A DNA stretch of 64,000 bases from Echinarachnius parma (GCA_037951105.1 JBAMJV010010045.1:1-64000); one strand, 5' to 3'; shown: positions 34,483 through 46,952, counted from the first letter of the stretch. A program made the numbers and translations. Notes: a model not told the origin generated them from the letters alone.

Positions 34483-37400
34483 AACTGATAACTATATAGT
34501 AGCTGAGATAATAAGATGGCAAGTTACAGCAACGAGCCAGCTCGCGATCCCAACCTCACAATTAATAGCAAGGAGCCGTTCAATGCAGAGCCACCGATCG
34601 CCGTGTTGAGGGAACACTTTGTGACGCCCAACGACCAGTTCTACGTCAGGAATCATGCTCCTGTTCCAAATCTGGATGGCAGATCTCATAGGTTTGAATT
34701 TAATTCTAATTAGCTTTTTAAAGAGCACTGGCAGATCTATGAAACCATAGAATAGATTTGTGTTCACTATCTTTCACATCTAACCCTAGATCCCCTGCAG
34801 AGAAAAGTCAATGTTATGGAAACTGTCCATGAAGGTCACCCGTGTACAGTGACTTTTTCTTGTTTCCTTTAGATGATCCTTATAGACATGTTTGACTGTA
34901 ACTTGAAATTAGCATACATCCTTATATGGTCACTTAATACTCACTTTGGACATGTTTGATTAAAATAATTAAGGCCTGGAACGAATACCTTTTTTGCTAT
35001 TTGAATATTTGACCAGAAAGGTGTTCAGATAAACCGTGTATCCGAATCATATATGTAAATAAAATAAAAACTATTATGGAGCTCTGATATTGATGTGGAT
35101 AGATTTAAATATGACAAAACACTACAAAACAAACTCTAACAAATCTGGTGATATTTCTTTAATTCAGTCACAGCTTTGGATATTTATATAAAAATAGTAA
35201 TAAATATACATGAAACATAAAAGCGTACATGTTTATTAAACATATAGTATATTAAACTGCAACTATAGGGTGCCCACTTTTTTTTAGCATTTGGATATCT
35301 GCAAAGTAAAAAAGGTCATATTTTAATACCAACAACTATTCAGCTATTAGGGTTATTTGGACTCGGGATATTTGTCCCAGGCCTAATTAACGCGCATCCT
35401 TTAATATATATGCAGGGTCTGTGTTGGAGGACTCGTATCCCGCCCCCTGGAACTGACCGCTGAACAACTGAGGACATGGTTCCCGCAGGTGACCGTCATG
35501 GCAACACTCATGGTATGTAAATAACTAGTCAGAAATAACCAACTCGTTATGGGATTCCCTTTAATATATATGAAGTCATACTATCCCCATACCGTTAGTG
35601 GGTGATTAGTGGAACCAGACGCAGTCTTCGTGGAACAACCCTCGGAATTTTTGGGGAATTATTGGGGGATTATTGGGGGGGGGGGGGGCACGTGCCCCCC
35701 CCCCCCTCGCTACGCCACTGCTCGGAGTGAAGTGTAGTTTATTGGACTCAACCATCCACCACAATTCCATAAACAATTATGGTAAACTAATATGGTGGCT
35801 TGACAATAAAGCCTTCATATACACACCACACCTCCCAAACACTTTGGCCATCAAAATTGCATTTATTTCAAAGTTTACTTGATGGACAGAGCAACCAAAA
35901 TTAACAAGTTTTGTTATTTAAATGTATTTTTGTGTTGGGCCCAACTTTCTGGCTTTGGGGCCAGCAAAGAGTGTTAGTCTCTATTTCACTTGCCTGTTGG
36001 GGCCCGTTGGGGCCACACACACACACAAATTTTTGTTTAGCGTTGCCCTATTTTTCGAACCCTGCCAATATTCCCCGCCTTTAAACCAATATACCTGTAA
36101 AACGCAATCATAACCTTAAAGAGATCTAGTAACTTTGTTGACATGTGCAAAAATTGACGAGTGGTTGGTACAATGTATATTGTTGTTATCCGATATATGT
36201 CCACTGGGTGTTGTGTGAAAGATTCAAGTTAAATGGACGTTATATGGCCTAGTAATGAGCAAAAATGCAAAGTGATATTCACTAACTCATTGCACTCACT
36301 TTGTACATGGTTTTGACGATCCAGTGGATAATTTGACATCTGAACACTTCAATCGTAAATATCTTTCTTAACGAAAGGGAAATTTGAAATACCGAAACCT
36401 GCCTCATGCTTTTATTGTTAATACGAATACAACAAGGTATGAGGGAACCGCTAGAATTCCAATTGGATTTTGAGGATTTGGACATTGTTACTAAGTCCCT
36501 TTAACCATGATTTTTACTTTGACATGTACTGAAAGGATAATGTGGTGGTATATCCTCCAATAAATTATCACCAGAGCAATTGTCATATTAAACCTAATAA
36601 AATAAATCAAAGCCGTTTGATTCAAAATAAGTTGATCATTGTGTCAAACAAATCGATAGCATTTTAATGTGTCCAGATTTAAATTGGCTACATACATACA
36701 TATATGCAAGAACATTTTAACCTAGTTTCATATATGTTAATGTGTTCATGCATATTTTTCATCTATGAGAATGTTTGAGTCAAGTACAGTGCTAGTTTAA
36801 ACAAGATTGCAGTCTTGAATATGATTTGTTAATTTATCACCTCATTTTTAACCTGATCATAAATTGTTGTATTTATATTTTCTGCAGTGTGCAGGGAACA
36901 GGAGAACAGAGATGTCAAACATCAAGAAAGTGAAAGTGAGTATGAAGATTATAGATTATATTTTCCATCAATTCTGTACTTCTTATTTTGGTTATTTCTA
37001 TAATTGATCAATCTGTTTTTTAAAAATTACAGTTTTCTGATACCCTTTTAAATATTCTCTCAGCTACATATTTTATACCAATTCATTTGATGATGTATTG
37101 TTCACTGACTGAAGTCTGGAAGGAATATCTTTGTATTAGTTTTAGTTCTAACTATACTACTAAAGAAAAAATGGGATTACTTCAAGTACAGTTATAGTTT
37201 ATAACTTCATGTGCTTTTGCATTATATCTAGAACATATTATACATGTTTTTTTTGTTTTTTTTACTTAACCCGTTCTCTTCGAGATTCTGACATCCCCAT
37301 AGACTTTGTACACAACCCACCCGGTTCCCGTAGCCAAGGGGTTAATGTAACCTAAGAACAACGGTTTTGCATAAAATCAGTCTTTTGTAGTTAACATTTC

Positions 37401-40400
37401 AACTACTGCACTAAAGAGTGTCACACTCTGACAGACATGGCACTATGTGTATAAGTCGCGATTATGCATTTTTTATTTGTTATATATCTATGTATAAATC
37501 CTCTTTGAGATGTTGCACGTTGTGGCATTATCATTAATGATAACATCTTGATAAACAAATATTATTGCATAACACAGGTAAATGTTCAAAGTTCTCAAAT
37601 GTCATTGTGTCTATAAAGTAGCAAACAGAGCTGCATTTGTACTGCAGTGATACTTTAATAGCATTTTGATATGTCCTTTTGTTTACTCGTATGATTAATG
37701 TTATCCTGCTGCAAGCTTTACAAAGGTAAACCAAACATTGTTGAAAAGTATAGGAACACAATTCTCACTCTTCCAAAAAATAAACCTTTTCCACATAATA
37801 TAAGAAAAAAAACCTCCTTTATTTCCAAGTAATATGTTATATATGATTTTTGTAATTTGTATGTGTAACATGCTTCTTGCAAGTAAGTATGATGTTTATA
37901 AATCTTACCTGAGTAGTGATTAGAAAACCTTCCTATTTGATTGACTTTCATTCAGTTCCAGACACCTGTCATTAAAAACACAATAATGATGGTAAAGTGA
38001 TTCATAAATATTCATTTCATCTATTTTCTATGCTGTATACACAAACACTTGTTATTATTACAAAATTCTTTAATATTACAACATTATTTTGTTTTTCATT
38101 GGGCATTCATTTCATATTCTGTTGTAATTCAATATTTGTTATTTGATCTTGTTTCAGGGTGTTGGATGGGGTCCAGCTGCCATTAGTAATGCCATCTGGA
38201 AAGGCCCCAGACTGAGGGATGTGCTGCTTATGGCAGGCGTAGAAAAGGTGAGGTATACATAGCAGTGCTTGGTCGGGCAAGCAAAAACAAGATTTACAAA
38301 CTCTATTCGCCAGAAACTTGAATCTGGTGGCCACAAACAAAGAAAACCATTTGTTTTAATATTTTAAATTTGGTTGCCCGTTTGTTATTTTGGGTGGCCC
38401 AAAGTAGGTTTTTTTTGGCACCAGGCCAGCAGGCGTGTGCTGATTCAGAGCTTTGGGTATTGTATAGGTCCTACCAGTTCCAGTTGCTGCACATTTGCTC
38501 TGGGGAAAAATGGCCCCTTAAAAGAGAAGTTTCCCCACCTACAATTTACTTTTGATTATGTTCTATACACATTAAAACATAATATGTCCAATGTTTGCCC
38601 TCTGAGCAAAGGAGGGGCAATCATTCAAAGTCAATCGCTATATGGGCTAACCCCATGCATCGCATACAGCATGGAGGCTGCCATTATATGTTTTAAAACC
38701 CGGATTTTTAATTGTTCGCGCTAAAATGTTACGTCGTACCTGAACTAACAAGCTCGGGCTCTCTTTGTTAGCTCTCGCAGCTCGCAGGGATTGTGCACAA
38801 ACACAAAAGAGTAGTACGTGTTTGACGTCATATATTTTAGCGAACAATTCTAAATCCGAGCTACATAAACATCATTGGCAGCCTCCATGCTCTACGCGAT
38901 GAATGGGATTAGCCAGTACAGCGAGTGACTTTTAATAATGCTCCGTCCTTGCCCAAAGGGTCAATGTTGGTCGTATTTACATGAAATTCGGTTTTAATGT
39001 GTAGGGAACTTAATCAAAAGTGAATATATGGTGGGGAAATTGTCCCTTTAATGTAAAACAATCCGATACAGAAGAACAATTTAAAGCCAGTCTGAAAGCT
39101 TTCTTGTTTGTAATGTTAATAAATATTGCAGAGGTGGTGTGGCAAGAATGGTAGAGCATGGGCTCTCCAATGAGTGGGGTCCCGGGTTTGAATCCAGTGT
39201 ATTGTCTGTTACCTAGGTCCTTCACTGGCTTCAGCAATACCATTTATCCACTATTGCTGCTCTCTACCCAGGTACTCGGGACCCGGAAGGATGGGAACAT
39301 TCATCCTTAGCACTGTAACGTAACAATGTGACTTATGAGTTGGTTTATTTTTCGTCAAAATTGATTAGAAATAAATTTACTGGCCTGACCCATACTACTT
39401 GAAATAGCAAATCTAGTAGAGTTAACATGTTGTTGTTGTTGTTTTTTTTTTTTTTTGGGGGGGTTAGACATTTTTTTGAAATAGTTCTGAATTATAACAA
39501 GAAAAGGTGACTTCTATATTTGTATTTATTGGCTAGGAAATTATATAAAAATTAAAATAAACTTTAATTTGACAATTTGTATGTATTGGCTAGAAAACTT
39601 GTTTAAATAGTTATAAATTATAATGAGACTATTGTATTTGTATATTTTGCACAGCTTGAGTCGAGGTGGGATGATCTCCATGTTGAGTTTGAAGGGGTCG
39701 ACATCTGCAAAGACAGCAGAGGCTACGGCTCATCCATACCACTAATAAAAGCAATGTAAGCACATGTGGGTTATTTCATAAAAATCATTATTTTTTTTTA
39801 AATTTTTTTTTTTAATGCTAGAAATTAACCTCTTTTTTTTGCCTTGTGGCCCAAAACAAGATTTGTCTCATTTGAGTGGCCCGAAACCTGAATCTGGTGG
39901 CCCCAAAGAAAGGAAAACATCAACAATTATATTATATTTGGTTGCACATTTGGGCCATTAAAGGGTACCACCACCCAAAAATATTATTCTTATAAATGAA
40001 AGGTAAATCTTTAGTAGTCCATTCCATCAACAAGTTCAGAAAAATATGTTTCCAGAAAAAAAATATAATTGGAAAACGCATCACCATACTACAACATGTG
40101 CATATGGGTCTGCATGTACGAAGACTACTTTTGTCAAGAGTGAATGAATCGTCCGGGATTCTATTGTCTCCAAACGTACCCGTGAATAGAATTGGCGCAC
40201 TCGCAAATGTTTGGCGAGTACGGAACCACGAAATGATAGTGGTTTCGTAAGTGGTGAAAATGAATTGCATTGTTTATGAATTACAGGACCCTTTGCAAAA
40301 TGTTGGGTATCTATTTGATATCACAAAAGGGTACCAAAACTTATAATTATGTGTTGTTCTTTGCCTGGTGGTCCCCTTTAATGAATTTTGGTGGCCCCGG

Positions 40401-43400
40401 GCCAGCAGGCCTGTGCTAATTCCGAGCACTGGTTATTTTTTTTGTGGGAAATGACTTACCTACTAGTTGTGATTAAGGGGGCTCTTCTGAAAAAATAGCA
40501 CAACATAATGAAATTTAAACATGGGTGGATATATCTGCAGAGTCAATATGGGATATGGCTCATTCAAACTCCACGAGCAAGTGAAAAGGGTTTCTGGGGA
40601 GCACCACCATCAAGTAGCTTCCTGACTCGGTGGTTTAAAAACCGTTCTAGCAATCTTGAGGTTTCTGGTTTGATTCTGGGAGAAGACGGATATTCTTTGC
40701 TCATTTTTCATTTTAATGCATTTCTGGTCACTTTTACCAAAGTTGTTTGAATTGACCTTATTTGTGTGAATTGTTTTATCCCCACAAAACTAAATGTATT
40801 GATCACAGAAGTTGAGAGTCAAAATAGGGCCTAAATAATTTTTGATCCTAGCAGAATCTTCTTCAGAGGCTATAACTGACAAGGGAACAAAAATACATAA
40901 CACTATATACTAAACATAATAAAACGCATGCATACAGCTATTAGGAAGGGGGCGGAGACATAGAACAATAAAGAGGCTGTGAGTGGCCAATCAAACTTGG
41001 CTGGGATTGGAGGGAAAACACACAAAGAAGATGTTATATAACACAGAAGTTAGCAAATCTTGGAAAGTATTCTTCAATATCTTCAAGTACTTAGTTGATT
41101 ATGTATTTCTTGTATCAATCTGATGTAAGTATTACTATTGTGATATTCATTGATCCTTTCATTACAGAGATCCAAGAGGCGACGCAATCATTGCATTGGA
41201 GGTAAGAAAAGCACAATAATAATAATAATAATAATGTATTTATAATGCGCATATCATGTATGTCTATGCGCCGTTAGAAATTGGAATAAATGAAAGAAAG
41301 GTTCAGCATACTATAAATACTGCGTAGTAACTTTGATTACAATATACAGACTAACAAGTACATCTGAAAGGTGCCATCCCAGAAGAGTGGACATGAAATG
41401 GGATAAAAGGGAAGCACAATTTTAGGTTGAAAGGATCAGTGCAATGGACATAATTATTTTTTTCTCTCTCTTTTATAATATTTGAAATTTAGATGTTGTT
41501 TGGCGTAAAATATTCTAATTTGAATGCAACGCCAAAAGAAATCTAATAACAACAACAACAACTATATCACTAGGGTAGAACAAGTCAGAGGCATGTTGGG
41601 ACTAAATCCCCTATGCACACCTCTATGCACACCCTATGCACAACCATTCTGAAATCTGGCTAGAATTTAAGCATTTCTATTCATTTTTCATCGCAACAAA
41701 TTTCCCTCTCTGTTATAATCAAGCAAGCAATGAATTGTCTTATTTGATGAAAATACATTTTTTGTTTTCCGATTTCAGATGAATGGGAGTGAGCTTCCCC
41801 GAGACCATGGCTATCCAATGAGAGTGGTGGTGCCTGGCATTGTGGGAGCAAGGTAATAATAATAATGATGATAATGACAATGACAATGGCAATGACAATA
41901 ATAATGATAATAATAATAGCTTGCATTTATACTGTATAGCACTTAATACAGGGTTTCTAAGCGCAAATTATTATTATTACCCATGGTCATCAGGTACAGA
42001 TCAAACCCAGACAATGATATTGCGTACTTGCTCAACTCCCCGGGGAGCACACTAGCCATATGCTGCCAATGGGCGCAAAGCTAATTAACACTCGACCATG
42101 GTACCCATTTATACACCTGGGTAGAGAGCAGCAATTGTGGATTAATTACTTGCTGAAGGACAAACGCAGCAGGCATACACAGGGTAAGGACATGAAGGTC
42201 TAATGACTGGGTTCAAAGTTACTTTGGTTGCTTATGAAATAGTTAGACAAGTAAGATTAAAGTGATCCATAACTTCATTTTTATTTGTCCAAACTTGTTA
42301 TTTGAGACTTTAATCATGTTCAGATATTATTGTGAGACTCTTCTGAAAAATTGGTATTAATTTCTTAGAAAAGAAACAGCTTTCCTTGTGAAAGATTTGA
42401 AGTGCCAGATTTGATCACTTTCTTCCAATTGATTTTGACTACAATTGATATGTTCTGAAATGCCTTTCATAATTAACTACAATGCAGCACTCGGGGAGTG
42501 CTTATTTCTTCTTTAATCTACACCAGATAATGAAAATTTGTTTTCCTTTTGGGAGGCTTGTTTAATATGAGGAGGAGGAAAAACAATTTTTTGTGTCATT
42601 TTACTTCACTTTTTTTGTTTAAATCCTCAGGTCAGTCAAGTGGCTGAAGACGATCATCGTCCAAGCTCACGAGTCAACAAACTTCTACCAGAAGAAGGAC
42701 TACAAGCTCTTCCTCCCACACGTGAGTTGTATAATTATTAAAGAGTCTTGTTATATGTGACTGGATATATCAAAACCCTGCACTTGTCAGTAATTCATGT
42801 TTTGGGGAAATGGGCATTATAAGTTCACATAATGTATGTAAAAGACTTACGTTAGTAAAATCTAAAAAAATCATATCTTTGCCAAATATTGTCCAATATT
42901 TTAGAACACGGCATTAAAATGAAAGCTTGTGATGAGGCCTTTCTTATGACTTGAAAATCTAAAATTGCTCAGATTAACTGGGACACGGTAGGACACCGGC
43001 CATTCAGGAGTGGTTTTCCATGAATATTGATTACAAATTAATCAGGTTGTATCTGAATATTTCAAATGTTTATAGATTGATTTTTGTCCTGGATATTGAT
43101 CAGGTTGACTGGGATAGCAAGTCATTCCTTATTGGATTCATCTAAAAACCTAGTCATGTTGCTATTTAATAACTAAAATGATTCTCAGTTTTTATAGTAT
43201 TTCAAATGTTTATTGATTGCTAAGATTGACTGGGAGACAGTGTATGATAGGTGGGGCAAGGCATTGGCCATCCAGGAGCTGTTTTCCATGAATATTGATG
43301 AATTGATTCCATTATGATAATCAATCAGGTTGATATGAATACTAAATGACTAGCTTATCCTCAGTTTTAGAGTATTTCCAATGATTGTTGATTTTTTTCC

Positions 43401-44783
43401 TTGGATATTGCTCAGATTGACTGGGACACGGTTGATGATTGGTGGGACAAGGCCCCGGCCATCCAGGAGCTGCCCGTTCAGGCAGCGGTCATTCATCCAA
43501 TAGAGGGAGAGGCCATTGCCACGGGAACACCATACACGGTCAAGGGATACGCCTTCTCTGGGGGTGGAAGAAGGTAAGAAAGTTTTTTGTTTTATATAAA
43601 ATTAAGAAAATACTGCTGAAAACTGTTTATCTACTAACTAAAGTATCGCCAATGTGATAAAATGAGGATCTTCGTCAGGGCAACAAATGATTTATAAAAG
43701 ACAGTTCAAGACTCATCCTTCCAAGATCTCATTTTGTATATTGTTTATAAAAGAGTCCCTATTGCAGCTTCAGGATTATGGAATGCTCTACCACTGCATT
43801 TTTTTAAATTTTTTTTTAATAACTATTAAGTAAAGTTGGGTACCCTGTCAAAAGAATAATAATTGTTACATTTGATTTTTCTCAGGATTATCCGAGTCGA
43901 CGTTTCCCTTGATGGGGGGCAGACCTGGGACGTTGCCAGGCTATTCAACAAAGTCAACGAATACAACAAGAAAGGGGACACTAAATGGAGCTGGGAATTC
44001 TGGGAATTCCCCGTCAAGGCCTTCCCGTCCCCCTGCGAAGTTGTCGTCAGAGCATGTGAGTATGAATGACTAGAGCAATGGACAATTCAGTTTCTTGAAG
44101 TCAATATGTAATTTTTAAAAATATTTTTGTTGTATTATTGTCACTAATGTTTTATCCATCTTACAAAATAATCTTTTTGCAAATATGTTCAATTCTGCAT
44201 GTATCATTCACGATTCACAACTCCTAGGTACTAGTGAAGGTCACTGCTAAATCATTCTTCTAAAGCAAGAATGTATGTGGAATTGTTCATATTAAACTTG
44301 TTTTTCTCCTCATTACAGTCCACATATCATATTCTCCAGGGGATGAAGCGAGTAACTCGATGCCTGGAACCTCGGGGCAGTACTGGACAAATCCTGGGTC
44401 CTAGTGAAGGTCGCTGCAAAGTCATTCTTCTGAAGCAACAATTCAATTAACTTGTTTTTTCCTCAATTTATCACCCACCAATCATTCTCTAGAGGATGAA
44501 GCGAGTAACTTGATGCTGGCAGACATCAAGAACCTTAGGGGAGTGCGGGACAAATCCTGGGTCCTAGTGAAGGTCGCTGCAAAGTCATTCTTCTGAAGCA
44601 ACAACTCATGTAACATTATTATTAACTTGTTTTTTTTCTCCTCATTTATCATCCACATATCATTCTTCAGGGGATGAAGCGAGTAACTCCATGCCGGCAG
44701 ACATCAAGGAGATCTGGAACCTGAGGGGAGTGCTGAATAATTCATGGGTCCGTATCAAGGTCGTTGCAAAGTCACGCTTCTAA
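34483..44783 (+). CDS. SUOX: Sulfite oxidase of the heme-free, plant-like type (molybdenum-cofactor domain plus dimerisation domain only)
   Basis: Role (family knowledge): oxidises sulfite to sulfate at a molybdopterin centre. Exons: 34483-34691 (ATG 34516), 35416-35512, 36888-36935, 38158-38247, 39655-39755, 41168-41201, 41779-41852, 42631-42721, 43416-43573, 43886-44055, 44671-44783 (stop 44781-44783); phases 2,0,0,0,2,0,2,0,2,1 join without error to 383 residues. The molybdenum-ligand Cys is residue 92 ([10 protein letters not shown]). Other marks: [65 protein letters not shown], and [11 protein letters not shown]. There is no mitochondrial leader or cytochrome b5 domain; an in-frame TGA nine bases before the ATG's own upstream codons (34504-34506) closes the N-terminus, and the ATG has A at -3 and G at +4. 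The length and layout match plant peroxisomal enzymes, and the protein ends in Ser-Arg-Phe, a possible weak PTS1. Confidence 0.93.
35655..35725. repeat. G-tract/C-tract hairpin with CTACGCCACTG end
   Basis: A run of G is followed by 'cacgtg' and a run of C, then 'tcgctacgccactgctcgg'. The end matches the elements at 13020 and 15325. It lies in sulfite oxidase intron 2. Confidence 0.6.
36116..36504. mobile_element. AGGGATCTAGTAAC-family MITE, copy 3, TTAA on both sides
   Basis: TTAA then AGAGATCTAGTAACTTTGTT at the left, and GTTACTAAGTCCCT then TTAA at the right. It lies in sulfite oxidase intron 2, and is the best preserved pair of ends. Confidence 0.75.
37266..37345. mobile_element. 80-bp mini-element bordered by TTAA
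   Basis: TTAACCCGTTCTCTTCGAGA at the left and 'ggttcccgtagccaaggggttaa' at the right (shared in part). It contains 'catagactttgtacacaac', as do 28082-28162 and 46873-46952. Confidence 0.7.
38255..38460. mobile_element. GGCCAGCAGGC-type repeat, copy 1
   Basis: It shares 'aaacttgaatctggtggcca', 'tttggttgc' and 'ccaggccagcaggcgtgtgc' with the split copy at 39830-39957 and 40382-40435. It lies in sulfite oxidase intron 4. Confidence 0.65.
39110..39310. mobile_element. Possible tRNA-derived SINE
   Basis: 'tggtagagcatgggctc' (near 39140) resembles an A box and 'gggtttgaatcc' (near 39185) a B box, about 45 bases apart, followed by 'ccactattgctgctctctac'. No foldable intact tRNA was found. Confidence 0.4.
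39958..40381. mobile_element. TTAA-bordered MITE (AGGGTACCACC family) inserted in another repeat
   Basis: TTAA plus AGGGTACCACC at the left and GGTGGTCCCCT plus TTAA at the right. The host repeat (39830-39957 and 40382-40435) is continuous across the insertion when compared with 38255-38460, which shows a clean TTAA insertion. A second copy of the inserted element lies at 63393-63736. Confidence 0.8.
41976..42220. repeat. Dispersed repeat of 'acccatttatacacctggg' type
   Basis: It contains 'tcaactccccggggagcaca', 'ctcgaccatggtacccattt', 'gcaattgtggattaa' and 'ttgctgaaggacaa'. I associate this family with sea urchin genomes. A related part is at 1795-1880. Confidence 0.55.
42973..43280 (+). 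pseudogene. Relics of sulfite oxidase exon 9 in the preceding intron
   Basis: Three decayed pieces of the start of exon 9 lie before the real exon (43416): 42973-43012 (after TTGCTCAG, like the real acceptor), about 43104-43116, and 43225-43280, the last still readable as an 'attgactggga...ggccatccaggagctg' stretch. Flanking 'ttttccatgaatattgat' and 'atttcaaatgttta' segments recur between them, which shows a tandem duplication of exon start plus intron. None can be spliced in frame as it stands. Confidence 0.75.
44340..44433 (+). pseudogene. Broken copy A of the last sulfite oxidase exon
   Basis: The copy begins after CTCCAG in the right phase (GG GAT GAA GCG AGT AAC), but a 19-base deletion after ATGCC removes the Asp-Ile-Lys-Glu-Ile part and shifts the frame to a TAG at 44402-44404. 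Homology continues to the old stop at 44431-44433. Use of this exon would remove the WNLRGV segment and the end of the dimerisation domain. Confidence 0.8.
44493..44596 (+). pseudogene. Broken copy B of the last sulfite oxidase exon
   Basis: This copy follows TCTCTAG; with the phase-1 T of exon 10 the first codon would be TAG, so it cannot be used from exon 10 as read. Beyond that the frame is open ([17 protein letters not shown]...) with a nine-base in-frame deletion that removes Glu-Ile-Trp, and ends KVAAKSFF at 44594-44596. The real exon at 44671 ends KVVAKSRF. Confidence 0.8.
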
Positions 44784-45927
44784 AGCGCGCATGCAGAGCC
44801 TGTACAAAGTGGTTTCCAACAAACGGCCTGCTTTCATGGCGGCCCAGTTAGCAAGTTAATACAGATTCTAATCAAAATCTTCCGGGGCCTGAAACCAAAC
44901 ATCAAAATTATTGTTATATTTTGTTAGGGGTAAATGGGCCAATGCTAATTTGTGCTTTAGGAGTAACTCTGTTGCAGACAATCTTTAATCAGAGCAATTT
45001 TATGTTTTATATCCTTGGCTGTGACACCATACATTATAACAAGTTCTTGCATCTGTATTTCAAAAGCTTAAATTGAATGTCATTCATCTGTATTATTCAT
45101 TTTTAAAATGGTTATATATAGTACTACTAGCAGCTGCTAATAAAAAATATCATTAAAATAAATATCATTATAAATGGTTGGGGATAATATTAACTTACTA
45201 TTAATATAGAAACAAAATTTTGAAACTGTTTTTTCCAATGTCACTTCTTTATCAACAAAATGTTGATTTTTATAACCATATATACCATAGAGAGCTCACA
45301 TTTGAATTAATATTGATTTCTGATTTAACGGTAAAGCTTTAAACATGCTCTACTCAAGTGCAATTATGTATATAATTGTACTTTATGTATTTAATTTTGG
45401 AGCATTATGTATTTCATTTTTGGGCATTAGATAACAATCTTGTAGAGAATGTGGAGTACGATTATGTGTTGTCTTTGTTCTTGTGTGAAAGAACCGATGT
45501 TGATTTGAGTTCAAATTATTAAACTGCATATATGCCTTGAATATAAATAGGTATATTGATTGTTTTAGACTTTATTATCTTGATATTCAAATGTGGTTTA
45601 ATACATGCATTACTGCTGAATACTGCCTGAAATGCTTTGAATAATTTATTAATAACTTATTAATATTCCTTCATTAAAAAAAAAAATGTTGTTTGACAAT
45701 TATGTACAATTGTTCAGTATTACCTAAATGTATATAGAATCAAATATGGATTAAATAGCTGTAATATTTTATTTAGTGGTTATTCTTACTTCAAGAATTC
45801 TTCTTTATTTTCATCATCGTAAGAGTTGGATTTCTTGGTTAATGACTAATTTTTCATTGCATAGATCATGTGGTTCGATGCCCAAACCGGTGCATATATC
45901 CTTCAGCAAGACACTCTCTCTCTACCC

Positions 45928-46252
45928 AGGGGGGTGTTACACAAAGATCCTAAGTTGAAATTAACTCTAAGTTGGACTTGGATATACTGAAAAATTATGG
46001 GAAGCCATTTGTAGCCTTGGAATAAAATATATTCAAAAAGTAAAAATGCAAGTATTTCAGACTTTTCATAAATTTTATATAAAAGACATGAAATCACCTT
46101 GATAATAGAAAATATTAATGATTTGAATCAACATTTTATGAATTTTAAAATAAACTTTGCAACATTTGTTCAAAGAAACTAATGGCTTTTCATATTTTTA
46201 AAGTCAAACTTAGAGTTAAGTTCAACTTAGGATCTTTGTGAAACACCCCCCT
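45928..46252. mobile_element. GGGGTGTTTCAC-family MITE, best copy
   Basis: 'ggggtgttacacaaagatcc' pairs with 'ggatctttgtgaaacacccc' and the arms go on with 'taagttgaaattaactctaa'. It lies downstream of sulfite oxidase. Confidence 0.8.
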
Positions 46253-46872
46253 GGTGTATAAATGAGTACTAGAAAAGGAGTGTCTTTACAAAAACATGCA
46301 TCTGTAGCAGGTAGCCAGGATGACTGCTCCCCAGGGAGTGGAAAATGTGCAGATCATGTGCTGATTAATGATCAGGGTATATTGAGCATCGTATATAAAT
46401 GGAAATGTTCCACTTAATTCAATTGTATATATTGGGTACTATGAGATTTCAGTATGATTTTAGTTGATACATTAATTTGATTTGATTGTAAAAAGCATGT
46501 AGGAAGTACTTAGCACTTTTTTTTATATTATCCAGAATAGTTTAGGCTAGTAAAGCATACCAGCAATGACACATCCTTGCATATTCTCGCAATGAATTTT
46601 ACATACAGCAAAATAATAATATGTAAATATTGAGCAACTACAAAACCTTTTTGTGATTATTCTGACTATTTTTTTTAGAGCAAGCCAACACTTAACAAAA
46701 ATGGATCCTTGCATATTCTCTCAATATTTAATGAATTTGTATTAAAAGAATGCAACTTCTTACTGTTCACTAATCTTATGAAATATGCATAGGTAATCAA
46801 AGTTTATTACATGAATATTTTAATGATGAAAACATTAGACATAATGGTAGCCTATTGTATTTTACAATACTG

Positions 46873-46952
46873 TTAACCCGTTCCCTACAAGTTTATGAAA
46901 TCCCCATAGACTTTGTACACAACCCAGTCGGTTCCCGTGGTCAAAGGGTTAA
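46873..46952. mobile_element. 80-bp mini-element bordered by TTAA, third copy
   Basis: TTAACCCGTTCCCTACAAGT at the left and 'ggttcccgtggtcaaagggttaa' (shared in part) at the right. Confidence 0.7.

Noticed and set aside
38374-38724. Open frame of 116 codons in sulfite oxidase intron 4
   Set aside because: It runs through a dispersed repeat shared with 39830-40435 and matches no family.
39120-39200. A tRNA gene
   Set aside because: A- and B-box-like strings exist but no cloverleaf could be formed; a SINE remnant is more likely.
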